Shown piece after piece: positions 24,764 to 34,959 of a stretch of 50,889 nt of DNA. The notes beneath the pieces were generated by a model. It did not search any database, was not told the origin of the DNA, and was given only the letters and a program-made list of their open reading frames with translations. Both the position numbers and the translations under genes were made by a program. How positions within the stretch are numbered: position 1 is the first letter of the stretch; the number at the start of each line of letters is the position of its first letter. Source of the stretch: Caulobacter vibrioides (GTDB taxonomy: Bacteria; Pseudomonadota; Alphaproteobacteria; Caulobacterales; Caulobacteraceae); NCBI GenBank assembly GCA_001449105.1, contig LNIY01000087.1, positions 1 to 50,889 of the forward strand. Direction: 5' to 3'.

Positions 24764-24800
24764 CGCCCCCGGAGCTTTCGCTTCGGGGGCGTCTGGCTTT
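24764..24800 (+). terminator. Terminator between convergent GIN and barrel-protein genes
   Basis: CGCCCCCG (24764-24771) pairs with CGGGGGCG (24784-24791), followed by TCTGGCTTTT. It lies 60 bp past the GIN stop. Confidence 0.75.
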
Positions 24801-24805
24801 TCGTC

Positions 24806-24884
24806 GGGACCCGCCAGGGTAGGAGGGGGAGGGCGGGTCCCTTGAAACGCTGCCTGCGACCTTCCGGTGGGCGCCGGAAGGTCG
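24806..24884. other. Two further perfect hairpins in the convergent gap
   Basis: GGGACCCGCC (24806-24815) pairs with GGCGGGTCCC (24832-24841), and CGACCTTCCGG (24857-24867) pairs with CCGGAAGGTCG (24874-24884). The second lies just past the minus-strand barrel gene and may end its transcript, but neither has a strong T-run. Confidence 0.6.
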
Positions 24885-24896
24885 GGGCTTCGGCTC

Positions 24897-25652
24897 TTAG
24901 CGGGCCAGGAAGCCGAACAGGTCGCTGCCGGTGGCCAGATCGGCGCCGGCGGCGTTGCGGGCCTTCAGGCTGCCGCCGAAGGTGTAGCGCAGGCCAACCT
25001 TCACGGCGTCCGACTTCAGGTCGGCCAGGTCATCGGCTTCGCTGTGGGTGTACTTGGCGAAGGTCGACCAGCCGGTGTTGGCGAACTTGTACTCGCCACC
25101 GACGTTGATGTCCCAGATGTCGGCGTCGACGAGACCGTCGACCTTCGACCAGCCCAGGCCGCCGTCCAGACGGAAGTCGTCCGAGACGAAGTAGTTGGCG
25201 CCGGCGCGGACGGTCCACAGGTCGGCGTCGAGGTCGTTCGACTGACCGTAGGCGACCAGACCCGTCAGGGTCGTGTTGCCGAGGTACTTCTGGGCTTCGC
25301 CGCCGACGGCCCACAGGGTGTCGTTCGACGGACGCGACAGGGCGGTGAAGCCGCCGATGCGCAGGCCGTTGCCGACGACGGTCGTGGCGTGCACGGCGCC
25401 CGTGGCGACGGTGCGCTGCGAGACGTCGCTGTCGGCGATCGAGACGTCGGCGGCGCCGGTGATCGTCCACGAACCGGTCGGGATGGCGACCGAGCCGTCG
25501 ATGACGACCGAGGTGCCGTCGGCGTCGCCGACGCTGGTGTCGACGTTGGTGTAGTCAACGGCGGCGCCGACCGAACCGATGTTCTGGGCGAAGGCGGGAG
25601 CCGAGACGGCGAAGGCCAGCACGGCGGCGGCGGCGAACAGTTGGGTCTTCAT
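24897..25652 (-). CDS. Small outer-membrane beta-barrel protein
   Basis: A 251-aa exported protein. The signal peptide MKTQLFAAAAVLAFAVSAPAFA is followed by alternating polar/hydrophobic strands rich in Gly, Asp, Thr and aromatic residues (VGAAVDYTNVDTSV, LDGGLGWSKVDGL, INVGGEYKFANTGWSTFAKYTHSE, VKVGLRYTFGG), as expected for a small porin-like barrel of about 10-12 strands. No close named family is recognised. After the barrel-like VGLRYTFGG there are about 25 further residues. A good ribosome site (AGGGGA) precedes the start. Confidence 0.75.
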   Translation of the reverse strand: MKTQLFAAAAVLAFAVSAPAFAQNIGSVGAAVDYTNVDTSVGDADGTSVVIDGSVAIPTGSWTITGAADVSIADSDVSQRTVATGAVHATTVVGNGLRIGGFTALSRPSNDTLWAVGGEAQKYLGNTTLTGLVAYGQSNDLDADLWTVRAGANYFVSDDFRLDGGLGWSKVDGLVDADIWDINVGGEYKFANTGWSTFAKYTHSEADDLADLKSDAVKVGLRYTFGGSLKARNAAGADLATGSDLFGFLAR

Positions 25653-25993
25653 AGTGGGTAATCCCCTTACTCATGTGGTCTCGACGACGGGCGGTCGTTT
25701 TGGGGAGGGCCTCCCTTTCGTCGAGCGGGGCGGATCTATGAAGGTTCGATGACGGCCGCAAGGCTCTGTCGGACCGTTCGAGGCTGGATGGTGCTCAAAT
25801 ACTACACTTGCACGAACGAATTCGATTTCTATACGCGCGTGTCGCGCACAAAGATTGTGTCGAGATGGCGTTATGCGGTGAACGTTGCTCTTTGAGGTCG
25901 GGTTTCGGCCACAACTCTTAAGTCGATCTGAACGCGGCGGAGGGGGCGTTAAGCGCCGTTAAGGATGCCTCAACGAAACCCCGCCCGAACCGC

Positions 25994-26022
25994 TTGACGA
26001 AACCGATTCAGATACGTAAAAG
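25994..26022 (+). promoter_or_regulatory. Candidate promoter of the S10 operon
   Basis: TTGACG at 25994-25999 is followed 17 nt later by TAAAAG at 26017-26022. The -35 is strong for an alphaproteobacterial housekeeping promoter; the -10 is weak. It would give a leader of about 250 nt. Confidence 0.45.
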
Positions 26023-26090
26023 CGCCTTTCTGTTGGACCGGCTGTGAGCTCTAGGGCTCAAACGCGGTTCGCAAGCGACCCGTAACCAGG

Positions 26091-26129
26091 CGTCCTTCTC
26101 ATCCAGAGGAGGGTTCTCCTCGGAGGACG
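26091..26129 (+). promoter_or_regulatory. Structured leader RNA upstream of rpsJ
   Basis: CGTCCT (26091-26096) pairs with AGGACG (26124-26129), enclosing an inner hairpin of GAGGAG (26106-26111) with CTCCTC (26116-26121). The nested structure sits about 150 nt before rpsJ. Ribosomal operons are commonly autoregulated through such leaders (L4 in enterobacteria); a similar role here is inference. Confidence 0.45.
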
Positions 26130-26278
26130 GCGTGGTTGCGGATCACCGGCCCTCGCAGGCGACTGCGCGGGCCAATTTGTTTTGCGGACGCTGCGTTCGG
26201 AGTTCTCGAAAGAGGAGTCCGGGTTGGTCTTTGAAATGGTTCGAGACGCGGGCGCAGCCCACTAGGAAACCGAGCGAT

Positions 26279-26587
<309 letters not shown>

Positions 26588-26601
26588 GGAGGGCCGAACT
26601 G

Positions 26602-27366
26602 ATGACTCTCCCCGCTAACCGCACCGGCCTGATCGCCAAGAAGCTCGGCATGACCCGCTTCTTCGACGAAGCTGGTCAGCACGTGCCGGTCACCGTCCTG
26701 TCGCTCGACGGTTGCCAGGTCGTGGCTCAGCGCACTGTCGAGAAGGACGGTTACACCGCCCTGCAGCTCGGCGCCGGCGCCAAGAAGCCCAAGAACACCT
26801 CGAAGGCTGAGCGCGGCCACTTCGGCAAGAACTCGGTCGAGCCCAAGCGGGTCGTCGCCGAATTCCGCGTCGACGAAGCTGCTCTGATCGAAGTGGGCGC
26901 GGAATTCACCGCCGACCACTACGTCGCCGGCCAGAAGGTCGACATCCAGGGCGTCACCGTCGGTAAGGGTTTCGCCGGCGCCATGAAGCGCTGGAACTTC
27001 GGTGGTCTCCGCGCCACCCACGGTGTCTCGGTCTCGCACCGTTCGCACGGTTCGACCGGTAACCGCCAGGATCCGGGCCGTACGTTCCCGGGCAAGAAGA
27101 TGGCTGGTCACCTGGGTCAAGAAACCGTCACCACCCTCAACGTCACCGTCTGGAAGGTCGACGTCGAGCGCGGCCTGATCCTGGTCAAGGGCGCCGTCCC
27201 GGGCCACGAAGGCAGCTACGTGAAGATCCGCGACGCCGTGAAGAAGGCCGCTCCGGCCGATCTGCCGCGTCCGGGCGCCTTCCGTAAGGCTGGCGAGGCT
27301 GCTCCGGCTGCTGAAACCCCCGCTGAAGAGGCCCCCGCGGCGACGACCGAAGAGGGCGAAGGCTAA
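26602..27366 (+). CDS. rplC: 50S ribosomal protein L3
   Basis: A 254-aa protein that binds 23S rRNA near the peptidyl-transferase centre and starts 50S assembly. [16 protein letters not shown] and [34 protein letters not shown] are diagnostic. After about residue 215 it has an Ala/Glu/Pro-rich acidic tail ([23 protein letters not shown]) absent from the roughly 210-aa enterobacterial protein. AAGGAGG precedes the ATG, and the stop overlaps the rplD start by one base. Confidence 0.98.
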   Translation: MTLPANRTGLIAKKLGMTRFFDEAGQHVPVTVLSLDGCQVVAQRTVEKDGYTALQLGAGAKKPKNTSKAERGHFGKNSVEPKRVVAEFRVDEAALIEVGAEFTADHYVAGQKVDIQGVTVGKGFAGAMKRWNFGGLRATHGVSVSHRSHGSTGNRQDPGRTFPGKKMAGHLGQETVTTLNVTVWKVDVERGLILVKGAVPGHEGSYVKIRDAVKKAAPADLPRPGAFRKAGEAAPAAETPAEEAPAATTEEGEG

Positions 27367-28004
27367 TGAAACTCGACGTCATCAAACTTGACGGCGGCAA
27401 GGCCGGCTCCGTGGATCTCGACGACGCCATCTTCGGCATCGAAGACATCCGCGGCGACATCCTGCAGCGCGTCGTCACCTGGCAGCTGGCCAAGCGCCGC
27501 TCGGGCAACCACAAGATTCAGGTTCGTAACGAGGTCTCTCGTACGAGCAAGAAGATGTACAAGCAGAAGGGCACCGGCGGCGCTCGTCACGGCTCGCGTC
27601 GTGCGGCTCAGTTCGTCGGCGGCGCCAAGGCTCACGGCCCGGTCGTCCGCAGCCACGCCTTCGATCTTCCCAAGAAGATCCGGGCTCTGGCTCTGCGTCA
27701 CGCCCTGGCGTCGAAGGCCAAGGCCGGCTCGCTGCTCGTTCTCGACAGCGCCGTTCTGACCGAAGCCAAGACGGCCGCCCTGCGCGCCAACTTCGACAAG
27801 ATCGGTCTGAAGAACGCGCTGGTCATCGCCGGTCCGGAAGTGGACGCGAACTTCAAGCTCGCCGCCCGCAACATTCCGAACGTGGACGTGCTGCCGAACG
27901 CCGGCCTGAACGTCTACGACGTGCTGCGTCGCCACACCCTGGTCCTGACCAAGGACGCGGTGGAAGCGATCTCGGCCCGTTTCGCTGAGAAGGAAGCCGC
28001 GTAA
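27366..28004 (+). CDS. rplD: 50S ribosomal protein L4
   Basis: A 212-aa protein lining the exit tunnel. The long loop [33 protein letters not shown] is the tunnel extension, and the C-terminal domain ([26 protein letters not shown]) is typical. In enterobacteria L4 represses the S10 operon; whether the rpsJ leader here is its target is untested. Its start overlaps the rplC stop (TAATG) and its stop overlaps the rplW start. Confidence 0.98.
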   Translation: MKLDVIKLDGGKAGSVDLDDAIFGIEDIRGDILQRVVTWQLAKRRSGNHKIQVRNEVSRTSKKMYKQKGTGGARHGSRRAAQFVGGAKAHGPVVRSHAFDLPKKIRALALRHALASKAKAGSLLVLDSAVLTEAKTAALRANFDKIGLKNALVIAGPEVDANFKLAARNIPNVDVLPNAGLNVYDVLRRHTLVLTKDAVEAISARFAEKEAA

Positions 28005-28300
28005 TGGCCGCTACCGCCCGCCACTACGACACGATCCTGTCGCCGGTGATCACCGAAAAGACGACCCTGCTCAGCGAGCAGAACAAGGTCGTCTTCAAGG
28101 TGGCCGCCGATGCGTCGAAGGACGAAATCGCCGCCGCAGTCGAAGAGCTGTTCAAGGTCAAGGTCACCAAGGTCAACACCCTGGTCGCCAAGGGCAAGAC
28201 CAAGCGCTTCCGTGGCATCGTCGGTCGCCGCACCGACGTCAAGAAAGCGATCGTGACCCTGGCCGAAGGCCAGTCGATCGACATCACGACGGGGCTCTAA
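28004..28300 (+). CDS. rplW: 50S ribosomal protein L23
   Basis: A 98-aa protein at the tunnel exit, where trigger factor and SRP dock. [27 protein letters not shown] and [15 protein letters not shown] are family signatures, at normal length. Translationally coupled to rplD by a TAATG overlap; rplB follows after 3 bp. Confidence 0.98.
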   Translation: MAATARHYDTILSPVITEKTTLLSEQNKVVFKVAADASKDEIAAAVEELFKVKVTKVNTLVAKGKTKRFRGIVGRRTDVKKAIVTLAEGQSIDITTGL

Positions 28301-28303
28301 GAC

Positions 28304-29140
28304 ATGGCCTTGAAGCACTTTAACCCGACCAGCCCCGGCCAACGCGGCCTGGTGCTGATCGACCGCAGCGAGCTCCACAAGGGTCGCCCGGAAAAGAAGC
28401 TCGTTGAGGGCCTCTCGAAGTCCGGCGGCCGTGGCGGCAATGGCCGCATCGCCGTCCGCTTCCGCGGCGGCGGCGCCAAGCGCCTCTACCGTCTGGTGGA
28501 CTTCAAGCGTCGCAAGCAAGGCACGGCCACGGTCGTTCGTCTCGAATACGATCCGAACCGCACCGCGTTCATCGCCCTGATCAAGTATCAGGACGGCGAG
28601 CTGGCCTACATCCTGGCCCCGCAACGCCTCAAGGCCGGTGACGAAGTCGTCACCGCCGAAAAGGTCGACGTGAAGCCGGGCAACGCTTCGCCGCTGCGCA
28701 CGCTGCCGATCGGTACGATCATCCATAACGTCGAGCTGAAGCCCGCCAAGGGCGGTCAGATCGCCCGTTCGGCTGGCGCCTACGCCCAGCTGGTCGGTCG
28801 TGACGCCGGCTACGCCCAGATCCGCCTGAACTCGGGCGAGCTGCGCATGGTCCTCGACACCTGCATGGCCACCGTCGGCGCGGTCTCCAACCCCGACCAC
28901 ATGAACGAAAACCTCGGCAAGGCCGGTCGTGTTCGTCACATGGGTCGTCGCCCGCACGTCCGCGGCGTCGCCATGAACCCGGTCGACCACCCCCACGGTG
29001 GTGGTGAAGGCCGCACCTCGGGCGGTCGCCACCCGGTGACCCCGGCTGGTAAGCCGACCAAGGGCGCCAAGACCCGCGTCAACAAGGCCACGGACAAGTT
29101 CATCATCCGTTCGCGCCACAAAGCGAAGAAGGGCCGCTAA
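28304..29140 (+). CDS. rplB: 50S ribosomal protein L2
   Basis: A 278-aa protein essential for subunit association and the peptidyl-transferase region. [26 protein letters not shown] opens it, and the C-terminal [36 protein letters not shown] contains the conserved functional His of the family. Full length, 3 bp after rplW and 3 bp before rpsS. Confidence 0.98.
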   Translation: MALKHFNPTSPGQRGLVLIDRSELHKGRPEKKLVEGLSKSGGRGGNGRIAVRFRGGGAKRLYRLVDFKRRKQGTATVVRLEYDPNRTAFIALIKYQDGELAYILAPQRLKAGDEVVTAEKVDVKPGNASPLRTLPIGTIIHNVELKPAKGGQIARSAGAYAQLVGRDAGYAQIRLNSGELRMVLDTCMATVGAVSNPDHMNENLGKAGRVRHMGRRPHVRGVAMNPVDHPHGGGEGRTSGGRHPVTPAGKPTKGAKTRVNKATDKFIIRSRHKAKKGR

Positions 29141-29143
29141 GCC

Positions 29144-29422
29144 ATGACCCGCTCCGTCTGGAAAGGCCCGTTTGTCGACGGGTACCTCCTGAAGAAGGCC
29201 GACGCCGCTCTGTCGTCGGGCCGCAAGGACGTCATCAAGACCTGGTCGCGTCGTTCGACCATCATGCCGCAGTTCGTCGGCCTGGTGTTCGGCGTGCACA
29301 ACGGCCAGAAGCACGTCCCGGTCTCCGTGTCGGAAGACATGGTCGGCATGAAGTTCGGTGAGTTCGCTCCCACCCGTAACTTCCCCGGCCACGCCGCCGA
29401 CAAGAAGGCCAAGAGGAAGTAA
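29144..29422 (+). CDS. rpsS: 30S ribosomal protein S19
   Basis: A 92-aa protein of the 30S head contacting S13 and the A-site region. [20 protein letters not shown] and [23 protein letters not shown] are diagnostic. Normal length; rplV begins 2 bp downstream. Confidence 0.98.
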   Translation: MTRSVWKGPFVDGYLLKKADAALSSGRKDVIKTWSRRSTIMPQFVGLVFGVHNGQKHVPVSVSEDMVGMKFGEFAPTRNFPGHAADKKAKRK

Positions 29423-29424
29423 TC

Positions 29425-29805
29425 ATGGCCAAGCAAAAGCAAGCTCGCCGCCTTGAAGGCGTTGAGGCGATGGCCAAGGTGCGCACCCTGCGCACCAGCG
29501 CCCGCAAGCTGAACCTGGTCGCTCAGTCCATCCGTGGCCTGAACGTCCAGCGCGCTCTCAACGAGCTCGAGTTCAGCCACAAGCGCATCGCCCAAGACGT
29601 CCGCAAGGCGCTGTACTCGGCGATCTCCAACGCCGAGAACAACCACAACCTCGACATCGACTCGCTGGTCGTGTCCGAGGCCTATGTGGGCAAGAACCTG
29701 GTGATGAAGCGCTTCTCGCCCCGCGCCCGCGGTCGTGCGACGCGCGTGGAAAAGCCGTTCTCCGAGATCACGATCGTGGTCCGCGAACTGGGTGAGGCCG
29801 CCTAA
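29425..29805 (+). CDS. rplV: 50S ribosomal protein L22
   Basis: A 126-aa protein whose loop lines the exit tunnel and is a site of macrolide resistance changes in other bacteria. [32 protein letters not shown] and [26 protein letters not shown] (tunnel hairpin and C-terminus) match the family. The N-terminus has an extra basic segment of about 12 residues. One-base overlap with rpsC. Confidence 0.97.
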   Translation: MAKQKQARRLEGVEAMAKVRTLRTSARKLNLVAQSIRGLNVQRALNELEFSHKRIAQDVRKALYSAISNAENNHNLDIDSLVVSEAYVGKNLVMKRFSPRARGRATRVEKPFSEITIVVRELGEAA

Positions 29806-30554
29806 TGGGTCAGAAAGTCAATCCGGTCGGGCTGCGGCTCGGCGTGAACCGCACCTGGGACAGCCGTTGGTTCTCCGACGGCGACCAGTACGGCAAGATG
29901 CTGCACCAGGACCTCGCGATCCGCGCCGCCCTGAAGAAGCGCCTGTACCAAGCCGGCGTCTCGCGCATCATCATCGAGCGTCCGCACAAGAAGTGCCGCA
30001 TCACGATCTATGCCGCCCGTCCGGGCGTCATCATCGGCAAGAAGGGCGCTGACATCGAGAAGCTCCGCAAGGACCTCTCGGTGATGACCGAAGGCGAAGT
30101 CCACCTGAACATCGTCGAGATCCGCAAGCCGGAAACCGACGCTCAGCTGGTCGCCGAGTCCATCGCTCAGCAACTCGAGCGCCGGATCGCCTTCCGTCGT
30201 GCGATGAAGCGTTCGATCCAGTCGGCCGTGCGTCTCGGCGCCAAGGGCGTCCGGATCAACGTCTCGGGCCGCCTCGGCGGCGCCGAAATCGCCCGCATGG
30301 AATGGTACCGCGAAGGTCGCGTTCCGCTGCACACCCTGCGCGCGGACATCGACTACGGTTTCGCTGAAGCCAAGACCACCTACGGCATCATCGGCGTGAA
30401 GACCTGGATCTTCAAAGGCGAAGTGCTGGAGCATGACCCGATGGCGCTGGACAAGCGTCTCGCTTCCGAATCCGGCCCGGCCGGTGAAGGCGGTGGACGT
30501 GAGCGCGGCGATCGCCCGGACCGCGGCGACCGCGGCCGCCGCAATCGGGACTAA
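29805..30554 (+). CDS. rpsC: 30S ribosomal protein S3
   Basis: A 249-aa protein at the mRNA entry site. [13 protein letters not shown] opens it, the KH domain carries [17 protein letters not shown], and [27 protein letters not shown] is the C-terminal signature. A tail of about 30 residues rich in Arg, Gly and Asp (after residue 220) extends beyond the core and looks disordered. One-base overlap with rplV; rplP follows at 12 bp. Confidence 0.98.
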   Translation: MGQKVNPVGLRLGVNRTWDSRWFSDGDQYGKMLHQDLAIRAALKKRLYQAGVSRIIIERPHKKCRITIYAARPGVIIGKKGADIEKLRKDLSVMTEGEVHLNIVEIRKPETDAQLVAESIAQQLERRIAFRRAMKRSIQSAVRLGAKGVRINVSGRLGGAEIARMEWYREGRVPLHTLRADIDYGFAEAKTTYGIIGVKTWIFKGEVLEHDPMALDKRLASESGPAGEGGGRERGDRPDRGDRGRRNRD

Positions 30555-30566
30555 GGATAGAGCGCT

Positions 30567-30998
30567 ATGCTGTCACCGAAGAAAACCAAGTTCCGCAAGC
30601 AGTTCAAGGGCCGTATCCACGGCGCCTCGAAGGGCGGCACCCTGCTGAACTTCGGCTCCTACGGCCTCAAGGCCGTTGAGCCGGAGCGCATCACGGCTCG
30701 TCAGATCGAAGCCGCTCGTCGCGCCATCACCCGCCAGATGAAGCGTCAAGGCCGCGTCTGGATCCGTATCTTCCCGGACGTGCCGGTCACCGGCAAGCCG
30801 GCCGAAGTCCGGATGGGTAAGGGCAAGGGCGCCGTCGACTACTGGGCCGCTCGCGTGGCTCCCGGCCGCATCATGTTCGAAATCGACGGCGTGCCGGACG
30901 ATATCGCGCGTGAAGCGCTGCGCCTCGGCGCGGCCAAGCTGCCGATCCGCACTCGTGTGGTCACCCGCCTCGACGCGGGCGTGGCCGTGGAGGCTTGA
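30567..30998 (+). CDS. rplP: 50S ribosomal protein L16
   Basis: A 143-aa protein that organises the A-site of 23S r[28 protein letters not shown] and [27 protein letters not shown] are diagnostic; [23 protein letters not shown] lies between. Normal length; rpmC starts 5 bp after its stop. Confidence 0.98.
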   Translation: MLSPKKTKFRKQFKGRIHGASKGGTLLNFGSYGLKAVEPERITARQIEAARRAITRQMKRQGRVWIRIFPDVPVTGKPAEVRMGKGKGAVDYWAARVAPGRIMFEIDGVPDDIAREALRLGAAKLPIRTRVVTRLDAGVAVEA

Positions 30999-31003
30999 GG
31001 CTC

Positions 31004-31195
31004 ATGAAGATCGCCGACATCCGGGGCATGACCCCCGATCAACTCGCCGACACCCTGCTGACCCTGAAGAAGGAGCAGTTCAACCTGCGCTTCCAGGCTG
31101 CTACGGGTCAGGTCGAGAAGACCCACCGCGTCAACGAGATCCGCAAGGATATCGCGCGGATCAAGACCGTGCTGCGCGCCAAGGCCGCGGCGTAA
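31004..31195 (+). CDS. rpmC: 50S ribosomal protein L29
   Basis: A 63-aa two-helix protein at the tunnel exit next to L23. [38 protein letters not shown] is typical. The ATG at 31004 is chosen over an in-frame TTG at 30995, which would overlap the rplP stop and add three atypical residues. Confidence 0.96.
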   Translation: MKIADIRGMTPDQLADTLLTLKKEQFNLRFQAATGQVEKTHRVNEIRKDIARIKTVLRAKAAA

Positions 31196-31205
31196 GGAGA
31201 ACGAT

Positions 31206-31445
31206 ATGCCCAAGCGTATCCTCGAAGGGGTCGTCGTCTCCGATAAGGGTGACAAGACCGTGGTGGTGAAGGTGGAACGTACCATCGTTCACCCCCTGCT
31301 GAAGAAGATCGTGCGCCGCTCTAAGAAGTACCACGCGCACGACGAAGCCAATGTGTACAAGACGGGCGAAACCATTCGCATCGTCGAGTGCGCTCCGAAG
31401 TCCAAGCTGAAGACCTGGGAAGCACTTCCCAAGGCTTCGGCCTAA
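31206..31445 (+). CDS. rpsQ: 30S ribosomal protein S17
   Basis: A 79-aa early 16S rRNA-binding protein with an OB fold. [36 protein letters not shown] and [23 protein letters not shown] match the family. AAGGAGA precedes the ATG. Last gene of the S10 block. Confidence 0.98.
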   Translation: MPKRILEGVVVSDKGDKTVVVKVERTIVHPLLKKIVRRSKKYHAHDEANVYKTGETIRIVECAPKSKLKTWEALPKASA

Positions 31446-31463
31446 GTCTGGAAGGTCTAAACC

Positions 31464-31832
31464 ATGATCCAGATGCAAACTAACCTGGACGTCGCCGACA
31501 ACTCTGGCGCTCGCCGGGTCATGTGCATCAAGGTGTTGGGCGGCGCTGGCCGTCGCTACGCCAGCGTTGGCGACGTCATCGTCGTCTCCGTGAAGGAAGC
31601 CATCCCGCGCGGTCGCGTGAAGAAGGGTGACGTTCTGCGCGCCGTCGTGGTTCGCGTGAACCAAGGCCTGAAGCGCAAAGACGGTTCGATGATCCGCTTC
31701 GACAAGAACGCGGCCGTCATCGTCAACAAGCAGAGCGAGCCGGTCGGCACGCGGATCTTCGGCCCGGTTCCCCGTGAACTGCGCGCCAAGAACCACATGA
31801 AGATCATCTCCCTCGCGCCGGAGGTGCTGTAA
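31464..31832 (+). CDS. rplN: 50S ribosomal protein L14
   Basis: A 122-aa protein forming part of the subunit interface (bridge B8). [27 protein letters not shown] is diagnostic, ending in [18 protein letters not shown]. First gene of the spc block; the 18-bp gap from rpsQ has no terminator, so transcription runs on. One-base overlap with rplX. Confidence 0.98.
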   Translation: MIQMQTNLDVADNSGARRVMCIKVLGGAGRRYASVGDVIVVSVKEAIPRGRVKKGDVLRAVVVRVNQGLKRKDGSMIRFDKNAAVIVNKQSEPVGTRIFGPVPRELRAKNHMKIISLAPEVL

Positions 31833-32146
31833 TGGCTGCTAAGATCAAGAAGGGCGACCGCGTCGTCGTTCTCGCCGGCAAGGACAAGGGCAAGCAAGGC
31901 GCTGTGTCCCAAGTTCTGCCGAAGGAAAACCGGGTTGTGGTGGAGGGCGTGAACATGGTCGCCCGCCACACCAAGCCGACCCAAGCCGACCCCCAGGGCG
32001 GCATCAAGCACAAGGAAGCCGCGCTGCACGTCTCGAACGTCGCCGTCGTGGATTCCAACGGCAAGCCCACCCGCGTCGGCTTCAAGATCGAAGGCGACAA
32101 GAAGGTGCGCGTCGCCAAGACGACCGGCGAGGTGATCAATGGCTGA
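31832..32146 (+). CDS. rplX: 50S ribosomal protein L24
   Basis: A 104-aa assembly-initiator protein. [38 protein letters not shown] is the KOW motif that defines the family, followed by [24 protein letters not shown]. Its last 8 bases overlap the rplE start, implying coupling. Confidence 0.98.
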   Translation: MAAKIKKGDRVVVLAGKDKGKQGAVSQVLPKENRVVVEGVNMVARHTKPTQADPQGGIKHKEAALHVSNVAVVDSNGKPTRVGFKIEGDKKVRVAKTTGEVING

Positions 32147-32696
32147 TCAAGCTTACGAGCCCCGGCTGAAGACCGTCTACCGCGAGCGCATCCGCGCCGC
32201 GCTGAAGGAGCAGTTCGGCTACACCAACGAGATGCAGATCCCCAAGCTGGACAAGATCGTCCTGAACATGGGTATCGGCGAAGCCGTGGCCGACTCCAAG
32301 AAGGCTCAGCTGGCTCTGAAGGAACTGGAAGCGATCGCCGGCCAAAAGCCCGTCGCCACCAAGGCCCGCAAGTCGATCGCCGGCTTCAAGCTGCGCGAAG
32401 GCATGGTGGTCGGCGCGAAGGTCACCCTTCGCAAGGACCGGATGTTTGAATTCCTCGACCGCCTGGTCACGATCGCGCTGCCGCGCGTGAAGGACTTCCG
32501 TGGTCTGAACGGCAAGAGCTTCGACGGCCGTGGCAACTACGCCATGGGCCTGAAGGAGCACCTGGTGTTCCCGGAAATCAACTATGACCAGATCGAACAG
32601 ATCTGGGGCATGGACATCATCGTCTGCACCACTGCGAAGTCCGACCAGGAGGCCAAGGCTCTCCTGAAGGAATTCCAGTTCCCGTTCGTCAACTAA
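32139..32696 (+). CDS. rplE: 50S ribosomal protein L5
   Basis: A 185-aa protein that binds 5S rRNA and contacts tRNA in the central protuberance. [47 protein letters not shown] and [16 protein letters not shown] are diagnostic. Starts inside the end of rplX (8-nt overlap). Normal length. Confidence 0.98.
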   Translation: MADQAYEPRLKTVYRERIRAALKEQFGYTNEMQIPKLDKIVLNMGIGEAVADSKKAQLALKELEAIAGQKPVATKARKSIAGFKLREGMVVGAKVTLRKDRMFEFLDRLVTIALPRVKDFRGLNGKSFDGRGNYAMGLKEHLVFPEINYDQIEQIWGMDIIVCTTAKSDQEAKALLKEFQFPFVN

Positions 32697-32719
32697 GAGA
32701 GCGGGAAGGGAAAGAAACC

Positions 32720-33025
32720 ATGGCCAAGAAAAGCGCCGTCAACCGCAACGAAGCCGTCAAGGCTCTCGTCAAGCAATACGCCGAGAAGCGCGCTGCGCTG
32801 AAGGCGATCGCCAACGACGAGACCCTGCCGCTCGAGGAACGCTTCGAGGCTCGCCTCAAGCTGGCGAAGCTGCCCCGCAGCAGCTCGCCGATCCGCATTC
32901 GCAACCGCTGCGAAGTCACGGGCCGTCCGCGCGCCTACTACCGCAAGCTTAAGATGAGCCGTGTGGCCCTTCGCGAACTCGGTTCGCAAGGCCTGATCCC
33001 CGGCCTCGTCAAGTCGAGCTGGTGA
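32720..33025 (+). CDS. rpsN: 30S ribosomal protein S14, zinc-free type
   Basis: A 101-aa 30S head protein. [29 protein letters not shown] and [39 protein letters not shown] identify the long form. The paired CxxC zinc motif is absent, so this is the zinc-independent paralogue type usual in proteobacteria. Confidence 0.98.
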   Translation: MAKKSAVNRNEAVKALVKQYAEKRAALKAIANDETLPLEERFEARLKLAKLPRSSSPIRIRNRCEVTGRPRAYYRKLKMSRVALRELGSQGLIPGLVKSSW

Positions 33026-33035
33026 GGACGATCAG

Positions 33036-33434
33036 ATGTCGATGAACGACCCCCTGAGCGACATGATCGCTCGCATCAAGAACGCCGCCCTGCGCAAGCG
33101 CAACAAGGTCTCGACGCCGGCTTCCAAGCTGCGCGCCCGCGTCCTCGACGTGCTGGCCGACGAGGGCTACATCCGCGGCTACTCGCTGGTCGAGAAGCCC
33201 GGTGCGTTCCCCGAATTCGAGATCGAGCTCAAGTACTTCGACGGTGAGCCCGTGATCGCCGAGATCAGCCGCGTGTCCAAGCCTGGCCGTCGCGTCTACT
33301 CGTCGATCAAGGACCTGAAGCCGATCAAGAACGGCCTGGGCATCTCGATCCTGTCGACGCCGAAGGGCGTCATGTCGGACACCGCCGCGCGCGACGCTAA
33401 CGTCGGCGGCGAAGTCCTCTGCCGCGTCTACTAG
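33036..33434 (+). CDS. rpsH: 30S ribosomal protein S8
   Basis: A 132-aa central-domain protein. [30 protein letters not shown] and [35 protein letters not shown] match the family. The ATG at 33036 is preferred over 33042 because GAGGA (33024-33028) is 7 nt upstream. In enterobacteria S8 represses the spc operon by binding rplE mRNA; not tested here. Confidence 0.98.
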   Translation: MSMNDPLSDMIARIKNAALRKRNKVSTPASKLRARVLDVLADEGYIRGYSLVEKPGAFPEFEIELKYFDGEPVIAEISRVSKPGRRVYSSIKDLKPIKNGLGISILSTPKGVMSDTAARDANVGGEVLCRVY

Positions 33435-33452
33435 GCGCGGGAGGGAAAGAGC

Positions 33453-33986
33453 ATGTCACGTATCGGTAAGAAAGCCGTCGCAATCCCCTCGGGCGTGCAA
33501 GTCACGCTCGCGGGTCAGACGGTCACGGTGAAGGGCCCGAAGGGTCAGCTGTCGTGGACGATCGCCGACGAAGTCGAAGTCAAGCAAGAGGGCTCCGAGC
33601 TCCTGCTGACTCCGCGCGTCGACACCAAGCGCGCCAAGGGCATGTGGGGTCTGTCCCGCACTCTGGTGGCCAACATGGTGCACGGCGTCACCGCCGGCTT
33701 CGAGGAAAGCCTCGAGCTGGTCGGCGTCGGTTACCGCGCCGCCATGAAGGGCACCGCCCTGAGCCTCCAGCTCGGTTTCAGCCACGATGTGGACGTTGAG
33801 GCTCCGGCCGGCGTCACCTTCGCTGTGCCGAAGCAAACCGAAATCAAGATCGCCGGCATCGACAAGCAGGCGGTTGGCGAGATTGCCGCGAAGATCCGCC
33901 GCATTCGTCCGCCTGAGCCCTACAAGGGCAAGGGCGTGCGCTATGCCGGCGAGAAGGTTCGTCGCAAGGAAGGCAAGAAGAAGTAA
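33453..33986 (+). CDS. rplF: 50S ribosomal protein L6
   Basis: A 177-aa protein near the GTPase centre. [31 protein letters not shown] and the C-terminal [29 protein letters not shown] are diagnostic. Normal length; rplR follows at 3 bp. Confidence 0.98.
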   Translation: MSRIGKKAVAIPSGVQVTLAGQTVTVKGPKGQLSWTIADEVEVKQEGSELLLTPRVDTKRAKGMWGLSRTLVANMVHGVTAGFEESLELVGVGYRAAMKGTALSLQLGFSHDVDVEAPAGVTFAVPKQTEIKIAGIDKQAVGEIAAKIRRIRPPEPYKGKGVRYAGEKVRRKEGKKK

Positions 33987-33989
33987 GCC

Positions 33990-34340
33990 ATGGCGCTCTC
34001 TCCTCGTGAATCGGCGGCCAAGCGCGCTCAGCGCAACCGGACCCGCCTCAAGTCGCTGGCCAACGGCCGTCCGCGTCTGTCGGTCTTCCGCTCGTCCAAG
34101 AACATCTACGCCCAGGTCATCGATGATGAACGCGGCGTGACCCTGGCGTCGGCTTCCACTCTGGAAGCCGAAGGCAAGGGCGCGGATAAGGACGCTGCGG
34201 CCGCCGTCGGCAAGCTCGTCGCCGAGCGCGCGATCGAAAAAGGCGTCAAGGACGTCGTCTTCGATCGTGGCGGCTACATCTTCCACGGACGGGTGAAAGC
34301 CCTGGCCGACGCCGCGCGCGAAGCCGGCCTGAACTTCTAA
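33990..34340 (+). CDS. rplR: 50S ribosomal protein L18
   Basis: A 116-aa 5S rRNA-binding protein. [31 protein letters not shown] and [26 protein letters not shown] are diagnostic. Packed between rplF and rpsE. Confidence 0.98.
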   Translation: MALSPRESAAKRAQRNRTRLKSLANGRPRLSVFRSSKNIYAQVIDDERGVTLASASTLEAEGKGADKDAAAAVGKLVAERAIEKGVKDVVFDRGGYIFHGRVKALADAAREAGLNF

Positions 34341-34350
34341 GGGAAACACA

Positions 34351-34956
34351 ATGGCTCGTGGTGACCAACAGCGCGGTGAAGGCGGTCAACGCCGTGACCG
34401 TCGCGACCGCAACGCCCCCGAAGAGCGGGTCGACAGCGACATCGTCGAAAAGCTCGTCCACATCAACCGCGTCGCCGCCACCGTTAAGGGCGGCCGTCGC
34501 TTCAGCTTCGCCGCTCTGATGGTCGTTGGCGACCAAAAGGGCCGCGTCGGCTTCGGTCATGGCAAGGCGCGTGAAGTGCCGGAAGCCATCCGCAAGGCGA
34601 CCGAAGAAGCCAAGAAGACCATGATCCGCGTCCCGCTCCGCGAGTCGCGCACCCTGCACCACGACGGCGCTGGCCGTTGGGGCGCCGGTAAGGTCATGAT
34701 GCGCGCTGCCCCTCCCGGCACGGGCGTCATCGCCGGTGGTCCGATGCGCGCGGTTCTCGAAACCCTGGGCGTCCAGGACGTCGTGGCCAAGTCGACGGGT
34801 TCCTCGAACCCGTACAACATGGTTCGCGCCACGTTCGAAGCCCTGAAGGTCCAGTCGTCGCCCCGCCAGATCGCCGCCAAGCGCGGCAAGAAGGTTGGCG
34901 ACATCCTCGGCCGTCGCGCCGACGGCGCTTCGTCGCCGGAAGCCATCGAGGGCTAA
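34351..34956 (+). CDS. rpsE: 30S ribosomal protein S5
   Basis: A 201-aa protein at the mRNA entry site that affects decoding fidelity. The S5 core VVKGGRRF-like segment ([31 protein letters not shown]) and [43 protein letters not shown] are diagnostic. It has an N-terminal extension of about 30 charged residues ([24 protein letters not shown]) and a short extra tail, compared with about 167 aa in enterobacteria. Confidence 0.98.
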   Translation: MARGDQQRGEGGQRRDRRDRNAPEERVDSDIVEKLVHINRVAATVKGGRRFSFAALMVVGDQKGRVGFGHGKAREVPEAIRKATEEAKKTMIRVPLRESRTLHHDGAGRWGAGKVMMRAAPPGTGVIAGGPMRAVLETLGVQDVVAKSTGSSNPYNMVRATFEALKVQSSPRQIAAKRGKKVGDILGRRADGASSPEAIEG

Positions 34957-34959
34957 GTC

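Larger units (their letters stand above)
25653..26278. other. Long intergenic region with promoter and leader of the S10 operon
   Basis: This 626-bp gap lies between the divergent barrel-protein gene and rpsJ. Next to the barrel gene are AT-rich bases with small dyads (CACAAAGATTGTG at 25847-25859, CGAATTCG near 25817). Towards rpsJ are a TTGACG promoter candidate (25994) and a structured leader (26091-26129). No tuf or fusA gene precedes rpsJ here. An open frame running into rpsJ from 26132 is read as leader, not coding. Confidence 0.7.

Noticed and set aside
25949..25962. TTAA-N6-TTAA resembling a CtrA binding site upstream of rpsJ
   Set aside because: The known CtrA site has 7 bases between TTAA halves; here the spacer is 6, and no second copy is near.
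26132..26278. In-frame upstream extension of rpsJ
   Set aside because: S10 is about 102 aa across bacteria and the extension is an unconserved Arg-rich stretch.
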